From: Bradyrhizobium ontarionense
Lineage (GTDB): Bacteria; Pseudomonadota; Alphaproteobacteria; Rhizobiales; Xanthobacteraceae
Direction: 5' to 3'
DNA: 64,000 bases
Assembly (NCBI RefSeq): GCF_021088345.1
Contig: NZ_CP088156.1
Location: 7,245,001 to 7,309,000, forward strand
A model generated the notes under the pieces. It made no database searches, was not told where the DNA came from, and saw only the letters and a program-made list of their open reading frames with translations. The position numbers and the translations under genes were made by a program. Below are positions 38,644-49,805 of the stretch, piece after piece (position 1 is the stretch's first letter; the number at the start of each line of letters is the position of its first letter).

Positions 38644-38727
38644 ATGCTGGACATCCTGATGCTGGCGCTCGCCGCCGGCTTTTTCGCTTTGGCGATCGGC
38701 TACACCTACGCCTGCGAGCGACTCTAG
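38644..38727 (+). CDS. 27-residue membrane micro-protein heading the kdp operon
   Basis: The frame reads MLDILMLALAAGFFALAIGY and then TYACERL: one membrane helix followed by a short tail with a cysteine. GAGGAG lies about 8 bases before the ATG. It ends 11 bases before kdpF and is clearly separate from it (kdpF starts MIFDYSLASAV). Similar frames precede kdpF in related genomes, from memory, and are rarely annotated. A role with the Kdp complex is inferred from position. Confidence 0.6.
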   Translation: MLDILMLALAAGFFALAIGYTYACERL

Positions 38728-38738
38728 GAGGACGGGCC

Positions 38739-38828
38739 ATGATCTTCGACTATTCGCTCGCCAGCGCCGTGTCGCTCGGCCTTCTGATCTATCTCACCTA
38801 TGCGCTGCTGCGGCCCGAGCGGTTCTGA
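38739..38828 (+). CDS. kdpF: K+-transporting ATPase small subunit KdpF
   Basis: A 29-residue hydrophobic peptide (MIFDYSLASAVSLGLLIYLT, then YALLRPERF) with the LLRPERF end typical of KdpF, which stabilises the KdpABC complex. GGAGGAC precedes the ATG and kdpA follows after 33 bases. Confidence 0.88.
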   Translation: MIFDYSLASAVSLGLLIYLTYALLRPERF

Positions 38829-38861
38829 CCGGCCGCCGTCGCACCTTCAAAGGCACATCTC

Positions 38862-40565
38862 ATGACCGTCATCGGCTGGATCCAGATCCTTCTCTTCTGC
38901 GCCGTCATCGTCGCGCTCGCCAAGCCGCTCGGCTGGTACATGACGCGCGTCTTCAATGGCGAGCGAACCTTTCTCTCGCCGGCGCTGCGGCCGGTGGAAT
39001 CCGCGATCTACTGGATCGGCGGCGTCGACGAGCGTCGCGAGCAGCATTGGTTGACCTACACGGTCGCGATGCTGCTGTTCCACGTCGGCGGCTTCCTGAT
39101 CACTTACGGCGTGATGCGACTGCAGGCCATCCTGCCGTTCAATCCCGCGGGACAGTCCGGGGTGGCCGAGGATCTGTCGTTCAACACCGCGATCAGCTTC
39201 CTGACCAACACCAACTGGCAGAACTACGGCGGCGAGAGCACGGTCTCCTATCTCGTGCAGATGCTCGGCCTGACGCACCAGAACTTCCTGTCGGCGGCGA
39301 CCGGCATCGTGCTCGCGATTGCGCTGATCCGCGGCTTCTCACGGGCATCAGTGCGCACGGTCGGCAATTTCTGGGTGGATGTGACGCGCTGCACGCTCTA
39401 TGTGCTGCTGCCGGTCTGCATCGTCTACACGCTGTTCCTGGTGTGGCAGGGCATCCCGCAGACGCTCGGGCCCTATGTCGAGGCCACCACGCTGGAAGGC
39501 GCCAAGCAGACCATCGCGGTCGGTCCGGTCGCCTCGCAAGTCGCGATCAAGATGCTCGGCACCAATGGCGGCGGCTTCTTCAACGCCAACGCCGCGCACC
39601 CGTTCGAGAACCCGACTGCGCTGTCGAACTTCATCCAGATGATCTCGATCTTCGCGCTCGGCGCAGCCCTCACCAACGTGTTCGGCCGCATGGTCGGCAA
39701 CCAGCGCCAGGGCTGGGCGATCCTCTCCGTGATGGGCGTGCTGTTCATCGCTGGCGTGTTCGTCACCTACTGGGCCGAAGCCAACGGCACGGCGACGTTG
39801 AACGCGCTGGGCCTGACCGGCGGCAACATGGAGGGCAAGGAGGTCCGCTTCGGCATCGTCGCATCCTCGCTGTTCGCCGTGATCACCACGGCGGCCTCCT
39901 GCGGCGCGGTCAACGCCATGCATGACAGCTTCACCGCGCTCGGCGGCATGATCCCGCTGATCAACATGCAGCTCGGCGAGATCATCGTCGGCGGCGTCGG
40001 CGCCGGCCTCTACGGCATGCTGCTGTTCGTCGTGCTTGCGATCTTCGTCGCCGGCCTGATGGTCGGCCGCACGCCGGAATATGTCGGCAAGAAGATCGAG
40101 GCCCGCGAGGTCAAGATGGCGATGCTGGCGATCCTGGTGCTGCCCCTGATGTATCTCGGCTGGACCGCGGTTGCGGTGGTGCTGCCACAGGCGGTGGCCT
40201 CGATGGCCAATGCCGGCCCGCACGGCTTCACCGAGGTGCTCTATGCCTACACCTCCGCGACCGGCAACAACGGCTCGGCTTTCGCAGGCCTCACCGGCAA
40301 CACCTTCTTCTACAACCTGACGCTCGCCTCTTCGATGTTCGTCGGCCGCTTCTTCATGATCATCCCCGCGATGGCGATCGCCGGTTCGCTCGCCGAGAAG
40401 AAGTCGATCCCGCCATCGGCCGGCACGTTCCCGACCACCGGCGGCCTGTTCGTCGGTCTCGTCGTCGGCGTCATCCTGATCATCGGCGGCCTCACCTTCT
40501 TCCCCGCACTTGCCCTCGGTCCGATCGTCGAGCATCTCGCGATGACCGCCGGCACCGTGTTCTGA
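38862..40565 (+). CDS. kdpA: K+-transporting ATPase subunit KdpA
   Basis: A 567-residue channel-like subunit with about ten membrane helices and four selectivity-filter-like loops; [36 protein letters not shown] and [14 protein letters not shown] are the recognisable ones. KdpA takes K+ from the periplasm with micromolar affinity and passes it to KdpB. Length and motifs match the family fully. It is followed by kdpB after 16 bases. Confidence 0.97.
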   Translation: MTVIGWIQILLFCAVIVALAKPLGWYMTRVFNGERTFLSPALRPVESAIYWIGGVDERREQHWLTYTVAMLLFHVGGFLITYGVMRLQAILPFNPAGQSGVAEDLSFNTAISFLTNTNWQNYGGESTVSYLVQMLGLTHQNFLSAATGIVLAIALIRGFSRASVRTVGNFWVDVTRCTLYVLLPVCIVYTLFLVWQGIPQTLGPYVEATTLEGAKQTIAVGPVASQVAIKMLGTNGGGFFNANAAHPFENPTALSNFIQMISIFALGAALTNVFGRMVGNQRQGWAILSVMGVLFIAGVFVTYWAEANGTATLNALGLTGGNMEGKEVRFGIVASSLFAVITTAASCGAVNAMHDSFTALGGMIPLINMQLGEIIVGGVGAGLYGMLLFVVLAIFVAGLMVGRTPEYVGKKIEAREVKMAMLAILVLPLMYLGWTAVAVVLPQAVASMANAGPHGFTEVLYAYTSATGNNGSAFAGLTGNTFFYNLTLASSMFVGRFFMIIPAMAIAGSLAEKKSIPPSAGTFPTTGGLFVGLVVGVILIIGGLTFFPALALGPIVEHLAMTAGTVF

Positions 40566-40581
40566 TCTCGGAGCAATCTCC

Positions 40582-42699
<2,118 letters not shown>

Positions 42700-42711
42700 C
42701 ACCACAACTGC

Positions 42712-42798
42712 CGTTATTGCGAGGAGCGTAGCGACGAAGCAATCCAGACTGTTGCACCCTATAGATTCTGGATTGCTTCGCTGCGCTCGCAATGACGG
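42712..42798. repeat. REP-like palindromic element between kdpB and kdpC
   Basis: Two long arms (ATTGCGAGGAGCGTAGCGAC-GAAGCAATCCAG and CTGGATTGCTTCGCTGCGCT-CGCAAT) are inverted around a spacer of about 20 bases. The sequence type is that of bradyrhizobial/rhodopseudomonad REP elements. It ends 20 bases before the kdpC start and could form a strong mRNA hairpin, altering the KdpB:KdpC ratio. Confidence 0.85.
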
Positions 42799-42818
42799 GA
42801 GAGAAACCGGAGACTCCC

Positions 42819-43421
42819 ATGCTCAAAGAATTCCGTCCCGCCATCCTCGTCCTGCTCGCCCTGACAGCGATCACCGGACTGCTCTATCCGCTCGCGATGA
42901 CCGGCATTGCCGGCGTCGTCTTCCCCGCCCAGGCCGAAGGCAGCCTGATGATGCGGGACGGCCAGGTGATCGGCTCGGCCTTGATCGGCCAGGAGTTCAA
43001 GGACGACAAATATTTCCACGGCCGTCCGTCGGCGACGTCGGCGGCCGATCCGAACGATGCGACGAAGACCGTGCCGGCGCCGTACAACGCCGCCAACTCG
43101 TCCGGCTCCAATCTTGGGCCCACCAGCAAGGCGCTGGCCGACCGCCTCAAGGAGGATGTCGACAAGCTCAAGGCGGAAAACCCCGCGCAGGCGGTGCCAG
43201 TCGACCTGGTGACGACCTCGGCGAGCGGGCTCGATCCGGACATCTCGCCGGAGGCGGCGCTGTTCCAGGCGCCGCGGGTGGCCAAGGCGCGGAGCCTGCC
43301 GGAAGCCAGCGTCCGGACCTTGGTCGCGCAGCATACCCAGGGCCGTCTGCTCGGGCTGCTCGGCGAACCCCGTGTTAACGTGCTCGCGCTCAATCTGGCG
43401 CTTGATGCCAAGGCCAAGTGA
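42819..43421 (+). CDS. kdpC: K+-transporting ATPase subunit KdpC
   Basis: A 200-residue subunit with one N-terminal membrane helix ([25 protein letters not shown]) and a periplasmic domain containing [15 protein letters not shown] and the C-terminal [20 protein letters not shown]. KdpC supports nucleotide binding and assembly of KdpFABC. I use the ATG at 42819, after GGAGA; an ATG at 42792 lies inside the palindromic repeat and would add nine unrelated residues. Confidence 0.95.
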   Translation: MLKEFRPAILVLLALTAITGLLYPLAMTGIAGVVFPAQAEGSLMMRDGQVIGSALIGQEFKDDKYFHGRPSATSAADPNDATKTVPAPYNAANSSGSNLGPTSKALADRLKEDVDKLKAENPAQAVPVDLVTTSASGLDPDISPEAALFQAPRVAKARSLPEASVRTLVAQHTQGRLLGLLGEPRVNVLALNLALDAKAK

Positions 43422-43474
43422 GGACACGCGTCTCTCCGGTCTTGGCGCTGGGGGCGCCTTGTCTATAATGCCGC

Positions 43475-46192
43475 ATGGCCAATCTTCGCCGCGACTCCGA
43501 TCATAGACCTTCGCCGGACGCGCTGCTTGCGGCGGTCCGGCGCGAGGAAAGCCCGGTCGGCAAGCTCAAGATCTTCGTCGGCGCCGCCCCCGGCGTCGGC
43601 AAGACCTACGAGATGCTGTCGAGCGCCCATGCCAGGATGAAGGCCGGCATCGATGTCGTGGTCGGCTTCGTCGAGACCCATGGACGCGCCGAGACCGAGG
43701 CGCTGGTCCGTGGCCTCGAAATGATCCCGCGCAAGCGCATCACCTACAAGGACCAGATCATCGAGGAGATGGATCTGGATGCCGTGATCGCGCGCCGCCC
43801 GAAGCTCGCGATCGTCGACGAGCTCGCCCACACCAACGCCGCCGGCAGCCGGCATCCCAAGCGTTATCTCGACGTCGAGGAGCTGCTGTCGCATGGCATC
43901 GATGTCTACACGGCGGTCAACGTCCAGCACATCGAGAGCCTCAACGACGTCGTCGCCCAGATCACCCATGTCCGTGTGCGCGAGACCGTGCCGGACTCGA
44001 TTCTCGATCGCGCCGACGCCATCGAGCTGATCGATCTCACGCCCGATGACCTGATCCAGCGGCTGAAGGAGGGCAAGGTCTATGTGCCCAAGCAGGCCGA
44101 GCGCGCGCTGGAGCATTATTTCTCGCCGGGTAACCTGACCGCATTGCGCGAGCTGGCGCTGCGCCGCACCGCCGAGCGGGTCGACGAGCAACTGCTCGAC
44201 CACATGCAGGCCCACGCCATCGCGGGACCGTGGGCCGCCGGCGAGCGCATTCTCGTCTGCATCTCCGACGACCCGCGCGCGGCCGGCCTGGTGCGTTATG
44301 CCAAGCGGCTCGCCGACCGCGTCCATGCGCCCTGGACCGCGGTGACGATCGAGACCCGGCGCAATCTGCAGCTCTCGGATGCGCAGCGCGACCGTCTCGC
44401 CGACACGCTACGGCTCGCCGAGACGCTGGGCGGCGAGGCGCTGGCCATTCCCGGCGTCGGCCGCCGGATCGCCGACGACCTGATCAGCTTCGCGCAAGGC
44501 AACAACGTCACCCAGATCATCATCGGCAAGGCCAGCCGCTCGCGCCTGTTCGAGATCATCCGGGGCTCGGTGGTGCACGACCTGGTGCGCCGCGCCGGCA
44601 ACATCAGCATTCATGTCATCGCCGGCGATGAAGCTGCGGAGACGACGAATACGCCGGTGCAGACCCGTGCGCTGAGCGAGCCGCTGCGGCCACAGCCCTA
44701 TCTGATGGCGCTGCTGATCACGGCGGTCGGCCTTGGCCTCGCCGAGCTGATCCAGCCCTTCTTCGGCATCGAGAACGTCGATCTGGTGTTTCTCACGGCC
44801 GTTGTCGGCGTCGCCGTCCGCTATGGATTGTGGCCGTCGCTGCTGGCGAGCCTGGCAGCCTCGCTCAGCTACAACTTCTTTTTCCTGCCGCCGATCTACA
44901 CCTTCACGATCACCGATCCGACCAACGTCGCGGCGTTCTTCTTCTTCATGCTGATCGCGATCCTGGTGTCCAACGTCGCGGCGCCGGTGCGCGTGCAGGC
45001 CGATTCGGCCACCATGCGGATCCGCACCACCGAGCAGCTCTATGCCTTCAGCCGCAAGCTTGCGGGCACCGCGACCTTGGACGACGTGCTGTGGGCCACG
45101 GCCTATCAGGCCGCACTGATGCTGAAGGTCCGCGTCGTGCTGCTGCTGCCGCAGGATGGCAAGCTCGTGGTCATGACCGGCTACCCGCCGGAGGATCAGC
45201 TCGACGACGCTGATCTCGCCGCGGCCAGCTGGGCCTTTGCCAACGACCGCGCTGCGGGGCGCGGCTCCGACACGTTGCCGGGGGCGAAGCGCCTGTTCCT
45301 GCCGATGCGCACCGGGCGCGGGCTGATCGGCGTCATCGGCATCGACGACGACCGCACCGGGCCGCTGCTGACCCCCGATCAGCGCCGGCTGCTCGATGCG
45401 CTGATGGACCAGGGCGCGCTGGCCATCGAGCGCGTGCTGCTGGTCGAGGACATGGACAAGGTCAAGCGCACGATGGAGCAGGACCGGCTGCGCTCGGCGC
45501 TGCTCACCTCGATCTCGCACGACCTCAAGACGCCGCTAGCCTCCGTGCTCGGCGCCGCGTCGACGATGCGCGACCTCGCCGCGCGGCTGTCGGAGCAGGA
45601 GAAGCTCGACCTGCTCGCGACCGTCATCGACGAGTCCGAGCGGCTCAATCGCTTCATCGCCAATCTGCTCGACATGACCAAGCTCGAATCCGGCGCGATC
45701 GTGCCGAACACGGCGCTGCATGATCTCGGCGAGATCATCGGCAGCGCGCTGCGCCGCGCGAGCAAGATCCTGTCCGGCCACAAGGTGGCGCTCGCGTTAG
45801 CCGCCGACCTGCCGATGCTCGAGCTCGACGCGGTGTTGTTCGAGCAGGTGCTGTTCAACCTGCTCGACAACGCAGCCAAATACGCGCCTGCCGATACGAC
45901 CATTGAATTGCGCTCGCAGCGCGAGGGCTCATGGGTCGTGCTCGAGGTGTGCGACGAAGGCGAGGGCATTCCGCCGGAAGAGGTCGATCATGTGTTCGAC
46001 AAGTTCTATCGCGTGCAGAAGGGCGACCAGGTGCGACCCGGCACCGGGCTCGGGCTCGCGATTTCGCGCGGCTTCGTCGAGGCGATGCACGGCCGCATGA
46101 CTGCCGGCAATCGCGCCGATCGCAGCGGCGCCGTGCTCACCATCCGCCTGCCGGTGCCGGCGCAGGTCAGACCGCTGGATACCGCCGCATGA
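43475..46192 (+). CDS. kdpD: Sensor histidine kinase KdpD
   Basis: A 905-residue kinase. Domains: the KdpD N-terminal ATP-binding domain with Walker [10 protein letters not shown] at residues 36-44, a universal-stress-type domain (about 250-370), four membrane helices (DUF4118, about 405-500), a GAF-like region, HisKA with [15 protein letters not shown] and a HATPase domain ([24 protein letters not shown]). It senses K+ limitation or osmotic stress and phosphorylates KdpE. It overlaps kdpE by four bases. Confidence 0.96.
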   Translation: MANLRRDSDHRPSPDALLAAVRREESPVGKLKIFVGAAPGVGKTYEMLSSAHARMKAGIDVVVGFVETHGRAETEALVRGLEMIPRKRITYKDQIIEEMDLDAVIARRPKLAIVDELAHTNAAGSRHPKRYLDVEELLSHGIDVYTAVNVQHIESLNDVVAQITHVRVRETVPDSILDRADAIELIDLTPDDLIQRLKEGKVYVPKQAERALEHYFSPGNLTALRELALRRTAERVDEQLLDHMQAHAIAGPWAAGERILVCISDDPRAAGLVRYAKRLADRVHAPWTAVTIETRRNLQLSDAQRDRLADTLRLAETLGGEALAIPGVGRRIADDLISFAQGNNVTQIIIGKASRSRLFEIIRGSVVHDLVRRAGNISIHVIAGDEAAETTNTPVQTRALSEPLRPQPYLMALLITAVGLGLAELIQPFFGIENVDLVFLTAVVGVAVRYGLWPSLLASLAASLSYNFFFLPPIYTFTITDPTNVAAFFFFMLIAILVSNVAAPVRVQADSATMRIRTTEQLYAFSRKLAGTATLDDVLWATAYQAALMLKVRVVLLLPQDGKLVVMTGYPPEDQLDDADLAAASWAFANDRAAGRGSDTLPGAKRLFLPMRTGRGLIGVIGIDDDRTGPLLTPDQRRLLDALMDQGALAIERVLLVEDMDKVKRTMEQDRLRSALLTSISHDLKTPLASVLGAASTMRDLAARLSEQEKLDLLATVIDESERLNRFIANLLDMTKLESGAIVPNTALHDLGEIIGSALRRASKILSGHKVALALAADLPMLELDAVLFEQVLFNLLDNAAKYAPADTTIELRSQREGSWVVLEVCDEGEGIPPEEVDHVFDKFYRVQKGDQVRPGTGLGLAISRGFVEAMHGRMTAGNRADRSGAVLTIRLPVPAQVRPLDTAA

Positions 46193-46878
46193 CCGGTGCT
46201 CCGATCAAGGTGCTCGTCATCGATGACGAGCCGCCGATCCGCAAACTCCTGCGGATGGGGCTGACGACGCAAGGTTACGACATTCTCGAAGCCTCGAATG
46301 GCAAGGTTGCGCTGGATCTGCTCGCGCAGGAGCCCGCCTTGATCATTCTCGATCTCGGCCTGCCGGATATCGACGGCCTCGAATTGCTGAGGACCATCCG
46401 CGGGCGCAACGAGGGGGTCCCCGTCGTCGTGCTGTCGAGCCGGGGCGACGAGGCCGGCAAGGTGCAGGCGCTCGATCTCGGCGCCGACGACTACATCACC
46501 AAGCCGTTCGGGATGGACGAGCTCTTGGCCCGCATGCGCGCGGCGTTGCGTCACCAGTTGCAGGTGAAGGGCGAACGGCCGGTATTTCGCACCGGGGATC
46601 TCTCCGTCGATCTCGTGCGCCGGATCGTCAAGGTCGGCGAGCGCGAGGTCAAGCTGTCGCCCAAGGAATATGATCTGCTCCGGGTTCTCGTGCAGCATGC
46701 GGGCAAGGTGCTGACCCATCGTTTCCTGCTCAAGGAACTGTGGGACGAATTGACCGACGCGCAATATCTACGCGTCTACGTGCGGCAGCTGCGGCAGAAG
46801 ATCGAGGCCGATCCCGAACGGCCGCAATTCGTGCTGACCGAGACCGGCATCGGCTACCGGCTGCGCGCACCGGACTAG
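46189..46878 (+). CDS. kdpE: Response regulator KdpE
   Basis: A 229-residue OmpR-type regulator. The receiver has [12 protein letters not shown], phospho-acceptor aspartate in [13 protein letters not shown] and the lysine in [10 protein letters not shown]. The winged helix domain has [30 protein letters not shown] and ends with [12 protein letters not shown]. The start at 46189 overlaps the kdpD stop (ATGA). It activates kdpFABC transcription. Confidence 0.96.
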   Translation: MTGAPIKVLVIDDEPPIRKLLRMGLTTQGYDILEASNGKVALDLLAQEPALIILDLGLPDIDGLELLRTIRGRNEGVPVVVLSSRGDEAGKVQALDLGADDYITKPFGMDELLARMRAALRHQLQVKGERPVFRTGDLSVDLVRRIVKVGEREVKLSPKEYDLLRVLVQHAGKVLTHRFLLKELWDELTDAQYLRVYVRQLRQKIEADPERPQFVLTETGIGYRLRAPD

Positions 46879-46908
46879 GGTCGTATCGGTCGGTTGCGTC
46901 ATGTCGTT

Positions 46909-46943
46909 GAGGAGACGTTGTCTTCGGCGACGCCCGTCTCCTC
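46909..46943 (+). terminator. Possible terminator hairpin after kdpE
   Basis: GAGGAGACG and CGTCTCCTC, nine-base perfect arms with a 17-base loop, about 30 bases after the kdpE stop. No T tract follows, so intrinsic termination is uncertain. The remaining 46944-47173 region shows no gene. Confidence 0.4.
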
Positions 46944-47173
46944 CGCGCGCGAGCATCTGCGTTCGATGAGCGTCATCGTCCAAAAGGGGCGCCATTGTGA
47001 CGAGCGATCGCCCTCGTGTCGGGCAGAATCTCCTTTCGTGAAATTCTAGTGAACGTGCCGTTTTGACCATCAGCTCGCATCGCTTTGCGTCAGGATGCGC
47101 CATCGCCGTTCGATCTTGGAATTCATCGATGATCGAGACCCTCGTCTTGTCGGCTGATGGAGGGAGACAAATC

Positions 47174-47425
47174 ATGCTCGAGATTCAGTCCGGACGAGTT
47201 CAGCCCGTCAGACCGCGTTGCCGCTTCGAAATGGAGGCGGGTACGCATTCAGGCGAGGCGTTCTGCGTGTTCGATCTGCCCGGATGTCGGACGTGTCCGA
47301 AATCGCGCCACATGGTCCGGACCTTGGGAGATTCGGAAGACCCCATGAATTCGAAGACGTTGCGCGCATGGATTGCCTGCCTGCGCCGCTCGGCCCTAGA
47401 CGTCGTTCTCGACTCCAATCGTTGA
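47174..47425 (+). CDS. Hypothetical 83-residue protein (weak)
   Basis: The frame begins MLEIQSGRVQPVRPRCRFEM after GGAGGGAGA and contains four cysteines, two in GCRTCPKS. The good ribosome-binding site is the main support; the amino-acid content is unremarkable and no family is recognised. It could be chance in GC-rich DNA. Confidence 0.3.
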   Translation: MLEIQSGRVQPVRPRCRFEMEAGTHSGEAFCVFDLPGCRTCPKSRHMVRTLGDSEDPMNSKTLRAWIACLRRSALDVVLDSNR

Positions 47426-47433
47426 GGTCGGCC

Positions 47434-47577
47434 ATGGACGAATATGTTCATCTGCAGAATCTGATCCTGTTGAAGAAGCGTCTCGCTGAACCACAAGATG
47501 AATCGCAGCGGACGGTGCTCCTGAAATTGCTGGCTGACGAGGAGGCACGGGTGCCGTCGACGAAAAAGTCTTCTTAG
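47434..47577 (+). CDS. Conserved hypothetical 47-residue protein
   Basis: A short helical protein with a hydrophobic heptad pattern and an acidic centre (MDEYVHLQNLILLKKRLAEP, then QDESQRTVLLKLLADEEAR) followed by a Lys/Ser tail. Near-identical small proteins are, from memory, widespread in Bradyrhizobium. It has a modest GAGG-type site upstream. No function is known to me. Confidence 0.55.
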   Translation: MDEYVHLQNLILLKKRLAEPQDESQRTVLLKLLADEEARVPSTKKSS

Positions 47578-47817
47578 GCAGCCGCGTCGTCCCAGGGCAG
47601 CGAATTTGAAGTCCAGTTGCGTGGGATCATCCGTCAAAGCGTTCCGAAGGAATTCCAGCGGAAGTCGACACCCGCTACGCCGCTGGCGGATCTGCTGCGA
47701 TGGCCTGACTGATCCAGCGCTGTGGACGCGGTAACGTCGCGACGTTGCCGCTCTGTGATGCTCGTTGGAACTTTCCCCGGGTGCTGCAATTGATCGGTCG
47801 CAACCGGGAGAAAGCGG

Positions 47818-48084
47818 ATGGCACGACAGTACTCACCCAAGGCATCGGCCAAGGTCGGCCGCGCCATGAAGAAGCGCAAGGCCGGCACGCTGCGCAGCGG
47901 CTCGGGTCGCAAGGTGAAGAGCCGCAAGCAGGCGATCGCGATCGGTCTTTCGGAAGCGCGGCGCGAAGGCAAGAAGGTGCCGCCGAAGAAGGGCGCGCGG
48001 TCGTCGGCGAAGAAGACGGCCAAGAAGGCGTCGAAGACGTCCACCAAGAAGACCACGAAGAAGAAGTCATCGAAGAAGCGCTGA
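47818..48084 (+). CDS. Lysine-rich DUF6496-type basic protein
   Basis: An 88-residue, highly basic protein. MARQYSPKASAKVGRAMKKRK and KQAIAIGLSEARREGKKVPPKK form the conserved part, and the rest is a Lys/Ser/Thr/Ala tail with four KK-T/S-like repeats resembling histone H1-like tails. DUF6496 proteins are small stress-associated proteins thought to bind nucleic acid. GGGAGAAAG precedes the ATG. GGAAC at 47767 hints at a stress-sigma promoter, but its -10 part is poor. Confidence 0.75.
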   Translation: MARQYSPKASAKVGRAMKKRKAGTLRSGSGRKVKSRKQAIAIGLSEARREGKKVPPKKGARSSAKKTAKKASKTSTKKTTKKKSSKKR

Positions 48085-48117
48085 GGCCATGATCAGAATG
48101 CGCGGAGTCCCGGCATC

Positions 48118-48204
48118 GCGTAGCCCGGATGAGCGGAGCGATATCCGGGTTCACGCCTGCAGCTCGTGAGACCCCGGATGTCGCTCCGCTCATCCGGGCT
48201 ACGG
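48118..48204. repeat. REP-like inverted repeat between the DUF6496 gene and ku
   Basis: CGTAGCCCGGATGAGCGGAG-CGATATCCGGG is answered by CCCCGGATGTCGCTCCGCTC-ATCCGGGCTACG, with about 20 bases between. The long imperfect palindrome lies between genes that end toward each other, so it may act as a bidirectional terminator. Confidence 0.8.
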
Positions 48205-48209
48205 CCTCG

Positions 48210-49091
48210 TCATCCTGCCTTGCGCTGTCGCGCTGCCGAGCGGTGCGCCTTCTTCGCGGGACGTCGATGCGCACTCGGTCGCCGTGATGTTGCGCGTGAG
48301 GTCTTCTTGTTGCCTTTGCTCTTCAGGCTCTGCTTCAGCGCATCCATCAGGTTGACGACGTTGTCGGGCCGCTCCTCCGGCTCCGGCAGCTTGATCGGCT
48401 TGCCCGCGGCCTTGCGCTTCACCAAAGCTTTCAGCGCGGTCTCGTACTGGTCCTTGAACTCCGAGGGATCGAAATGCGCCGCCTTGGTCTGCAGGATGTG
48501 GCCGGCCAGCTCGATCATGTCCTTGGTGATCTTCGGCGCCTTGATGTCGCCGAAGAATTCGGCCGCGTCGCGCAGTTCGTATGGGAAACGCAGCGTCGTA
48601 CCGAGCATGCCCTTGCCCATCGGCTCGATGGCGATGACGTGCTCGCGGTTGGTCAGCACGATCCGCGCCAGCGCGACGCGGCCCTGGTCCTTCATCGCGT
48701 CGCGAATGACGGCGAAAGCGTCGAGCGCCGCCTTGCCGTCCGGGGCAATGTAATAAGGATGATTGAGATAACGCTGGTCGATCTCGTCGCGCGGCACGAA
48801 GCTGTCGATGTCGATGGTGTGGTTGCTCTCGATCTGGACCGCCTCGAGCTCCTCCGGCTCGATCTCGACATACTGCCCTTTGGATAGCTCGTAGCCGCGG
48901 CCCTTCTGCTCGCCTTCGACGATATCGCCGGTCTCGGCATCGACCATCTGTTGCTTGAGCCGGTTGCCGGTCTCGCGGTTGATCAGATGGAAGCGCGTCT
49001 TCTCGACCGAGGTCGAGGCTGGATAGAGCACGACGGGGCAGCTGACCAGGGACAGTTTGAGCGAACCTTTCCAATAGGCGCGGGGGGCCAT
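48210..49091 (-). CDS. ku: Bacterial Ku protein (non-homologous end joining)
   Basis: A 293-residue Ku-type protein: RAYWKGSLKLSLVSCPVVLYPA at the N-terminus, then HLINRETGNRLKQQMVD, VPRDEIDQRYLNHPYYIAPDG and the Ku core to about residue 250, followed by a Lys/Arg-rich tail (RPAKKAHRSAARQRKAG). Ku homodimers bind DNA ends and recruit LigD, which is encoded 0.7 kb away on the other strand. An EcfG-like promoter motif lies 34 bases before the ATG. Confidence 0.96.
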   Translation of the reverse strand: MAPRAYWKGSLKLSLVSCPVVLYPASTSVEKTRFHLINRETGNRLKQQMVDAETGDIVEGEQKGRGYELSKGQYVEIEPEELEAVQIESNHTIDIDSFVPRDEIDQRYLNHPYYIAPDGKAALDAFAVIRDAMKDQGRVALARIVLTNREHVIAIEPMGKGMLGTTLRFPYELRDAAEFFGDIKAPKITKDMIELAGHILQTKAAHFDPSEFKDQYETALKALVKRKAAGKPIKLPEPEERPDNVVNLMDALKQSLKSKGNKKTSRATSRRPSAHRRPAKKAHRSAARQRKAG

Positions 49092-49124
49092 CGTGTTCTC
49101 CGTGTGCTACCAGGATTGATGTGC

Positions 49125-49150
49125 AACGGACAGACGCTGGTGCGGGTTCC
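49125..49150 (-). promoter_or_regulatory. EcfG-type (general stress response) promoter motif upstream of ku
   Basis: The reverse strand reads GGAAC at 49150-49146, then 17 bases, then CGTT at 49128-49125. This matches the alphaproteobacterial EcfG consensus GGAAC-N16-17-CGTT exactly. The -10 part is 34 bases from the ku ATG. It implies control by the PhyR-EcfG stress pathway. Confidence 0.6.
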
Positions 49151-49189
49151 CTGCGAGCGACGAGGGAGATGATCGGCAGCGCAGCTGTC

Positions 49190-49245
49190 ATTTGCCCGTC
49201 GGGTTACTTTGTCGCAGCAAATGGTCCTTGCGCCGTCGGGCAAAT
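49190..49245. repeat. Inverted repeat with ATTTGCCCG ends
   Basis: ATTTGCCCGTCG and CGTCGGGCAAAT form near-perfect 12-base ends around 32 bases. It lies just before dispersed repeat copy 2 and may be a separate small palindromic element. Confidence 0.55.
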
Positions 49246-49266
49246 CAGATCGATCTTTCCGCGCAT

Positions 49267-49677
49267 CCCGCCCCATGCAGAGGGGCGTACGCGTCGTCAC
49301 GATACGTAGGGGTGGGATGCGATGGCCGGGACGGCAGCGTGCGCATGGATGTGCGCCGACGAGCGCTGTGTTTCGGACGCGAAGTCGCGTGGTCCTGGCG
49401 CCCCGATGCTGGCGTCAAGTTCGTGACGCCTTCTGACGAGGCGCGCGGGCGACGGTGGCTAACAGGCCGGACACCGGGGAGAGCGCGAAGTAAGCGTTAG
49501 AACCATCGCGCAGGGAGGGCCGGGTCGTTCCGGCTGAACCTGTGGTTCCTGCCCCGTGCATTTTTTCCGCACTGGGGGCCACGGGTGCCAGTCGGCACCC
49601 GGCCTTCCCTGCACCCTCTCGATCCGTAGAAGGTCGCCTACCGTCACCCCCGGGCAATGAATGCCGCGGGAACGCGG
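49267..49677 (+). repeat. Dispersed intergenic repeat, copy 2 (~0.4 kb)
   Basis: Homologous along its length to 15297-15695, in the same orientation, with the same T-tract hairpin region and the same closing CCGGGCA...TGCCGCGGGA block. It fills most of the gap between divergent ku and ligD. No conserved reading frame is kept between the copies, so the predicted proteins inside it are spurious. The rest of 49092-49805 holds the ku promoter and no gene. Confidence 0.75.
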
Positions 49678-49805
49678 AACTTTGCCTGGCGTTATCGACG
49701 TGATGGAGTCCGGAGGCGGGCGGTGACGAGCTGGCGGGTGCCGGCCCCGGCCGGTTCCAGGACGCCTCCCGCTTTGCTACGCTCGGCTCAACGCGAGGGA
49801 TCACC

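Noticed and set aside
47767..47791. EcfG promoter before the DUF6496 gene
   Set aside because: GGAAC is followed at the right spacing by AATT and not CGTT; the -10 part is unconvincing.
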